Positions 60,703 through 64,000 of a stretch of 64,000 nt of DNA are shown here, in pieces. The notes under the pieces are model-generated. The model was not told the origin of the DNA and did no database searches. It saw nothing but the letters and a program-made list of their open reading frames with translations. The DNA lies in contig JBMNJO010000001.1 in the NCBI GenBank assembly GCA_050951725.1, forward strand, positions 372,001 through 436,000. Direction: 5' to 3'. The position numbers and the translations under genes were made by a program. Source of the DNA: DTU052 sp050951725. GTDB lineage: Bacteria > Bacillota > Syntrophomonadia > Syntrophomonadales > DTU052. Positions within the stretch are counted from its first letter, which is position 1. The number at the start of each line of letters is the position of its first letter.

Positions 60703-62595
60703 ATGAGTTTTAACGAGAGATACAGCATTATGGATGATCTAAAGCGTAAATACCCAAAGAAGTTTACTTCGGAAGACAGGGCTTTCAGCATTATTCAGCG
60801 TGGGAATAAAATATTTATTGGTACTGGAGCGGGGGAACCAAAACACCTCGTAAGATCATTGATGGATTACTTAAACCGCAACCCTGTAGCATTCTTTGAC
60901 GCTGATATATTTTACTTGTGGACCCTAAATGACAACAGTGACTATTTTTACGACAAATACAAAAGCAACTTCAGGATCAACTCCTTTTTTATCGGTGATC
61001 CTAACCGAGAGGGAATCAATAAGGGAGACGCTGATTACACACCTATTTTTACATCTATGATTCCGGAGTTGTTTGATCGCAGGTATTTTCCGATTGATAT
61101 AGCCCTGGTTCAGACATCTTTGCCGGATGAGCACGGCTACTTTAGTCTCGGAGTCAATGTTGATATTGCCAAAGCCGCAGTGGAGAATGCTGCCCATATT
61201 ATTGTCCAGGTTAATTCAAATATGCCCAGGGTTCATGGCGATGGTTTTATCCATATAAATGATATTGACTATATTATTCCTCATGATGAACCGCTGCCGG
61301 AATACGACCCCATGGAAGACAACGAAGCTGTAATGCAAATAGGCAAATACGTTGCAAGTATTGTTCAGGATGGAGATACTATTCAAATTGGTTATGGAAG
61401 TGTGCCATTTGCCGTTTTACCCTGCCTTGGCAATAAAAACAACCTGGGAGTACATTCAGAACTGGTAACTGACGGGATTTTCGAATTAATGACAAAAGGT
61501 GTTATTGATAACAGCCGAAAAAGCTTGAATAAGGGAAAGACTATCGGGTCCTTATGTTTGGGCAAGAGAAAGACCTATGAATACATCAATAATAATCCCG
61601 CGATAGAGCTTAGAAGGCTTGATTACGTCAATAATCTTATGACAATAGCACAGCACGATAATATGACCGCAATAAACGGAGTTCTGGAAATTGACCTGAC
61701 CGGGCAGGCAACCGACGAATCACTCGGTAACATTTTCTATAGCGGTATTGGCGGCTTCGCCAATTATATGCGGGGAACCCTTATAGCAAAAAAGGGAAAG
61801 TCAATAATTGCTATTAAATCAACATCCAATAATGGCGAGGTTTCCAAAATAGTTCCCAGTCTCCTGGAAGGCTCCGGGGTTAGTACCCACAGAAGTGATG
61901 TCCAATATGTAGTAACGGAATACGGAATAGCCTACCTGCGAGGAAAGAACCTGCGAGAGAGAGCGATGGAACTGATATCCATTGCCCATCCCAAATTTAG
62001 ACCCTGGCTTATTGAAGAGGCAAAGGCTCGAAACCTGATTTATAAGGATCAGAAGTTCATTGCAGGACCAAGGGGTAAATATATCCAGGAATACGAAACT
62101 CATAGAAAAACAAAAACCGGTCTTGAGTTGCTGTTACGCCCGATTAGAATCTGTGACGAACCGCGGGTAAGAGATTTCTTTAATACTCTTTCCGATAAGA
62201 GTTTATACCTCAGGTTCTTTAGTCCTTATCCATATGTTTCACATGAACATCTGCAAGATATCATTACCGTTGACAATGCAAAAGGTGTGTCGATACTTGC
62301 TATAATTAATCAGGAAGGTAATGAAAAAGTTGTAGGTCTCGGACAATACTTCATGGACGACGACAATAACTATTCAGCCGAAGTCAGCTTTGCAACCAGT
62401 GAGAACTATAAGAACAATGGGATATCGTCAATATTGCTTGCACATCTGACTTATTTGGCCCAGAACAATGGACTACTTAAGTTTACTGCCACAGTATTGA
62501 ACGAAAATGAGCCCATGATTCATGTGCTCAAGAAAGCAGGGTTTACTCACAAATCTACAGGACAAGGATTTATCGAACTTGAAAAAGTGTTTTAA
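60703..62595 (+). CDS. Acyl-CoA hydrolase/4-hydroxybutyrate CoA-transferase fused to GNAT acetyltransferase
   Basis: 630 residues. Residues about 1-445 are a complete AcetylCoA_hydro-type CoA-transferase: GTGAGEPKHLVRSL near 45, DEHGYFSLGVNVDIAKAA, VNSNMPRVHGDGFIHINDID, QIGYGSVPFAVLPCL and GVHSELVTDG with the catalytic Glu near 253, then AQHDNMTAINGVLEIDLTGQ. Residues about 465-630 are a GNAT domain (LLLRPIRICDEPRVRDFF; FATSENYKNNGISSILLAHL; FTATVLNENEPMIHVLKKAGF). The acetyl-CoA site R/QxxGxG/A reads KNNGIS. The GNAT part may modify the enzyme or partner proteins. It is divergent from a disrupted paralogue without GNAT and has its own terminator. Confidence 0.92.
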   Translation: MSFNERYSIMDDLKRKYPKKFTSEDRAFSIIQRGNKIFIGTGAGEPKHLVRSLMDYLNRNPVAFFDADIFYLWTLNDNSDYFYDKYKSNFRINSFFIGDPNREGINKGDADYTPIFTSMIPELFDRRYFPIDIALVQTSLPDEHGYFSLGVNVDIAKAAVENAAHIIVQVNSNMPRVHGDGFIHINDIDYIIPHDEPLPEYDPMEDNEAVMQIGKYVASIVQDGDTIQIGYGSVPFAVLPCLGNKNNLGVHSELVTDGIFELMTKGVIDNSRKSLNKGKTIGSLCLGKRKTYEYINNNPAIELRRLDYVNNLMTIAQHDNMTAINGVLEIDLTGQATDESLGNIFYSGIGGFANYMRGTLIAKKGKSIIAIKSTSNNGEVSKIVPSLLEGSGVSTHRSDVQYVVTEYGIAYLRGKNLRERAMELISIAHPKFRPWLIEEAKARNLIYKDQKFIAGPRGKYIQEYETHRKTKTGLELLLRPIRICDEPRVRDFFNTLSDKSLYLRFFSPYPYVSHEHLQDIITVDNAKGVSILAIINQEGNEKVVGLGQYFMDDDNNYSAEVSFATSENYKNNGISSILLAHLTYLAQNNGLLKFTATVLNENEPMIHVLKKAGFTHKSTGQGFIELEKVF

Positions 62596-62633
62596 ATAAT
62601 ATTCTGAAACATTTTCGGATGCCTGCAATAGAG

Positions 62634-62659
62634 AGGCCGACGCCTACAAACGTCGGCCT
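62634..62659 (+). terminator. Rho-independent terminator after CoA-transferase-GNAT gene
   Basis: AGGCCGACG (62634-62642) and CGTCGGCCT (62651-62659), 8-nt loop, followed by TCTTGATTT. Confidence 0.88.
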
Positions 62660-62722
62660 TCTTGATTTACCACCAATCCCTGTATATGCTAAACTATTTA
62701 AAGTCTGGGAGGGGGGTTGCTA

Positions 62723-64000
62723 GTGAATAAACGTATTATCGGTGGGGTAATTGGTATAACTATTGCGCTGGTTATGTCCATAATAGAACCCTTAGCCGGA
62801 TTAACTAGTCCGGCCATGGTAGGATTAGGTATATTCTTCTGTGCGGTAGTATTCTGGATCTTCGAAGTCTTTGCCGATTATGTCACAGCACTTCTGATGT
62901 GCACGGCCTGGGCCGGCACCGGAATAGTTCCATTTAAAACTGCCTTTGCCCAATTCTCCAGTGATACATGGTTCTTGCTGATAGCAGCTTTCGGTCTCGG
63001 GGTTGCAGTTGCCAGGAGCGGACTCTTAAACCGGGTTTCGTTGAAGATCATGGAGTTATTCCCGGCCACCTTTATGGGGCAAACGGCAGCTTTAGTAGCT
63101 GCCGGTAACCTGATCGGCCCCATGATTCCCAGTGTTACCGCGAAATGTGCCATGGCTGCCCCTTTCGCGAAGGGTATCAGCGACAAAATGGGTTATGAAG
63201 CAGATAGTAAAGGTGCGGCCGGTCTTTTCGGCGCCATGTTTTTGGGTTTTGGGGTCAGCGGTCCGGCTTTCCTCAGTGCATCCTTTATGTGTTATACCAT
63301 AAAAGGACTGCTGCCGCCGGCAGTACAATCCCAAATGACCTGGACCGCATGGGCCATTAATGCTCTTCCCTGGACCCTGGCTATAGCTTTGCTGGGGTAT
63401 TTCGCAATTCAATTACTGTATAGACCCGGGCAGGATGTCCAGGTTGATAAGCAATATATCAAACAGCAGATTGCTGATCTGGGGCCAATGTCAAGAAAAG
63501 AAAAGATTGTAAGCATCGTCCTGGTAGCATGCCTTCTTTTCTGGATGACGGAGAGGGTGCATGGAATACCGGCAGCCATTGTTGCTGTGGTGGCTATCTG
63601 TCTTCTGCTGGGTTTGGATGTGATGAGTCGCCAAGATTTTAGGACCGGAATTGGTTGGGATTCAGTGATATTTATTGGCTGCATTATCAATATCGGAGCC
63701 GTCTTCCCCCAATTGGGCATTGATAAATGGATCGGTTCTGTGGCCGGACCTTACCTTATCCCGATGGTCTCAAATATTTGGCTCTACATTATAGTTGGTG
63801 CAATCGCTATGTATCTGGTTCGTTTCTTTATTGTGTCGATGATCGCCACCTTTACCATATTCACGGTTATCGTAACCCCTTTTGCAGTCAGCGCAGGAAT
63901 TAATCCGTGGATAACAGCCTTTGTCATCTTGGCTTCAGTAAACGTCTTTCATATGTTCTACCAGAACTCCACGTATTTAGCTGGCTTCTATGCCGCTGGG
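62723..64000 (+). CDS. DASS/SLC13-type anion transporter (3' end outside window)
   Basis: 426 codons are visible from GTG 62723, with GGGAGGGGGG about 9 nt upstream; the frame is open to the last base. About ten hydrophobic segments are present. DASS-like features: FCAVVFWIFEVFADYVTALLMC near 38, SSDTWFLLIAAFGLGVAVARSGLLNR near 75, GNLIGPMIPSVTAKCAMAAPFAKG near 125, and GWDSVIFIGCIINIGAVFPQLGI near 312. The family moves di- and tricarboxylates or related anions with sodium. It could import an organic acid feeding the neighbouring CoA-transferases. The family usually has 450-520 residues, so little is missing. Confidence 0.85.
   Translation, partial: MNKRIIGGVIGITIALVMSIIEPLAGLTSPAMVGLGIFFCAVVFWIFEVFADYVTALLMCTAWAGTGIVPFKTAFAQFSSDTWFLLIAAFGLGVAVARSGLLNRVSLKIMELFPATFMGQTAALVAAGNLIGPMIPSVTAKCAMAAPFAKGISDKMGYEADSKGAAGLFGAMFLGFGVSGPAFLSASFMCYTIKGLLPPAVQSQMTWTAWAINALPWTLAIALLGYFAIQLLYRPGQDVQVDKQYIKQQIADLGPMSRKEKIVSIVLVACLLFWMTERVHGIPAAIVAVVAICLLLGLDVMSRQDFRTGIGWDSVIFIGCIINIGAVFPQLGIDKWIGSVAGPYLIPMVSNIWLYIIVGAIAMYLVRFFIVSMIATFTIFTVIVTPFAVSAGINPWITAFVILASVNVFHMFYQNSTYLAGFYAAG

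Noticed and set aside
1..64000. tRNA, rRNA genes or CRISPR arrays
   Set aside because: No tRNA-like cloverleaf with a TTC-arm, no rRNA sequence and no regular direct repeats were seen on reading the window.

Overview
The window looks like chromosome of a low-to-mid GC, spore-forming anaerobic Clostridia-type Firmicute. Supporting genes are the germinant-receptor permease gerAB (partial), the prkA-yhbH-spoVR sporulation operon, spoVB, an FHA-FtsW plus PBP2 pair, and strong AGGAGG-type ribosome binding sites with GTG and TTG starts. The metabolic genes (4-hydroxybutyryl-CoA dehydratase, acyl-CoA synthetase, divergent thiolases, class III CoA-transferase, 4-hydroxybutyrate-type CoA-transferases, thioesterase) suggest a fatty-acid or hydroxy-acid fermenter or syntroph, possibly Syntrophomonadaceae-like. 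The taxonomic guess is inference only.

Layout. 0-5.2 kb: end of a germination operon, a secreted Cys-rich protein, a candidate structured RNA, a 3D-domain cell-wall protein with a disturbed signal peptide, DedA, an ABC-like ATPase and a DNRLRE-type protein. 5.2-24.5 kb: a DNA-maintenance/defence stretch with a Smr-less MutS2-like ATPase, a four-gene Wadjet/Mks-like SMC system (order jetD-jetA-jetB-jetC), a CNNM/CorC membrane protein, and a tight operon of an AddB-like protein, a UvrD-like helicase, a Fe-S PD-(D/E)XK nuclease and RecJ. 24.5-29.6 kb: nitronate monooxygenase-like flavoprotein, 4-hydroxybutyryl-CoA dehydratase-family enzyme and acyl-CoA synthetase. 29.8-32.8 kb: polysaccharide deacetylase and CgeB-like glycosyltransferase. 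33-36.2 kb: cell-wall synthase pair. 36.2-40.1 kb: a DUF4130/radical-SAM pair (TIGR03915/TIGR03916 type) with an IS1182-like element inserted just upstream. 40.4-42.3 kb: tiny ORF coupled to an S26 peptidase, a BY-kinase and an L,D-transpeptidase. 42.6-47.1 kb: spoVR, yhbH, prkA. 47.5-64 kb: PadR regulator, CaiB/BaiF CoA-transferase, SpoVB, two tandem thiolases, a second nitronate monooxygenase paralogue, a hot-dog thioesterase, a 4-hydroxybutyrate CoA-transferase gene split by a truncated three-gene transposon, an intact CoA-transferase-GNAT fusion, and a DASS-type transporter cut by the window end.

The most interesting parts are the jetDABC system, whose SMC-like subunit has Asp-Asn where a Walker B Asp-Glu is expected; the split AddAB-like helicase/nuclease-RecJ operon beside it; the structured RNA candidate near 1.42-1.51 kb; the transposon-split CoA-transferase next to its GNAT-fused paralogue; and the 28-codon ORF coupled to the S26 peptidase. 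All calls come from reading the sequence and remembered family features; no database search was possible.
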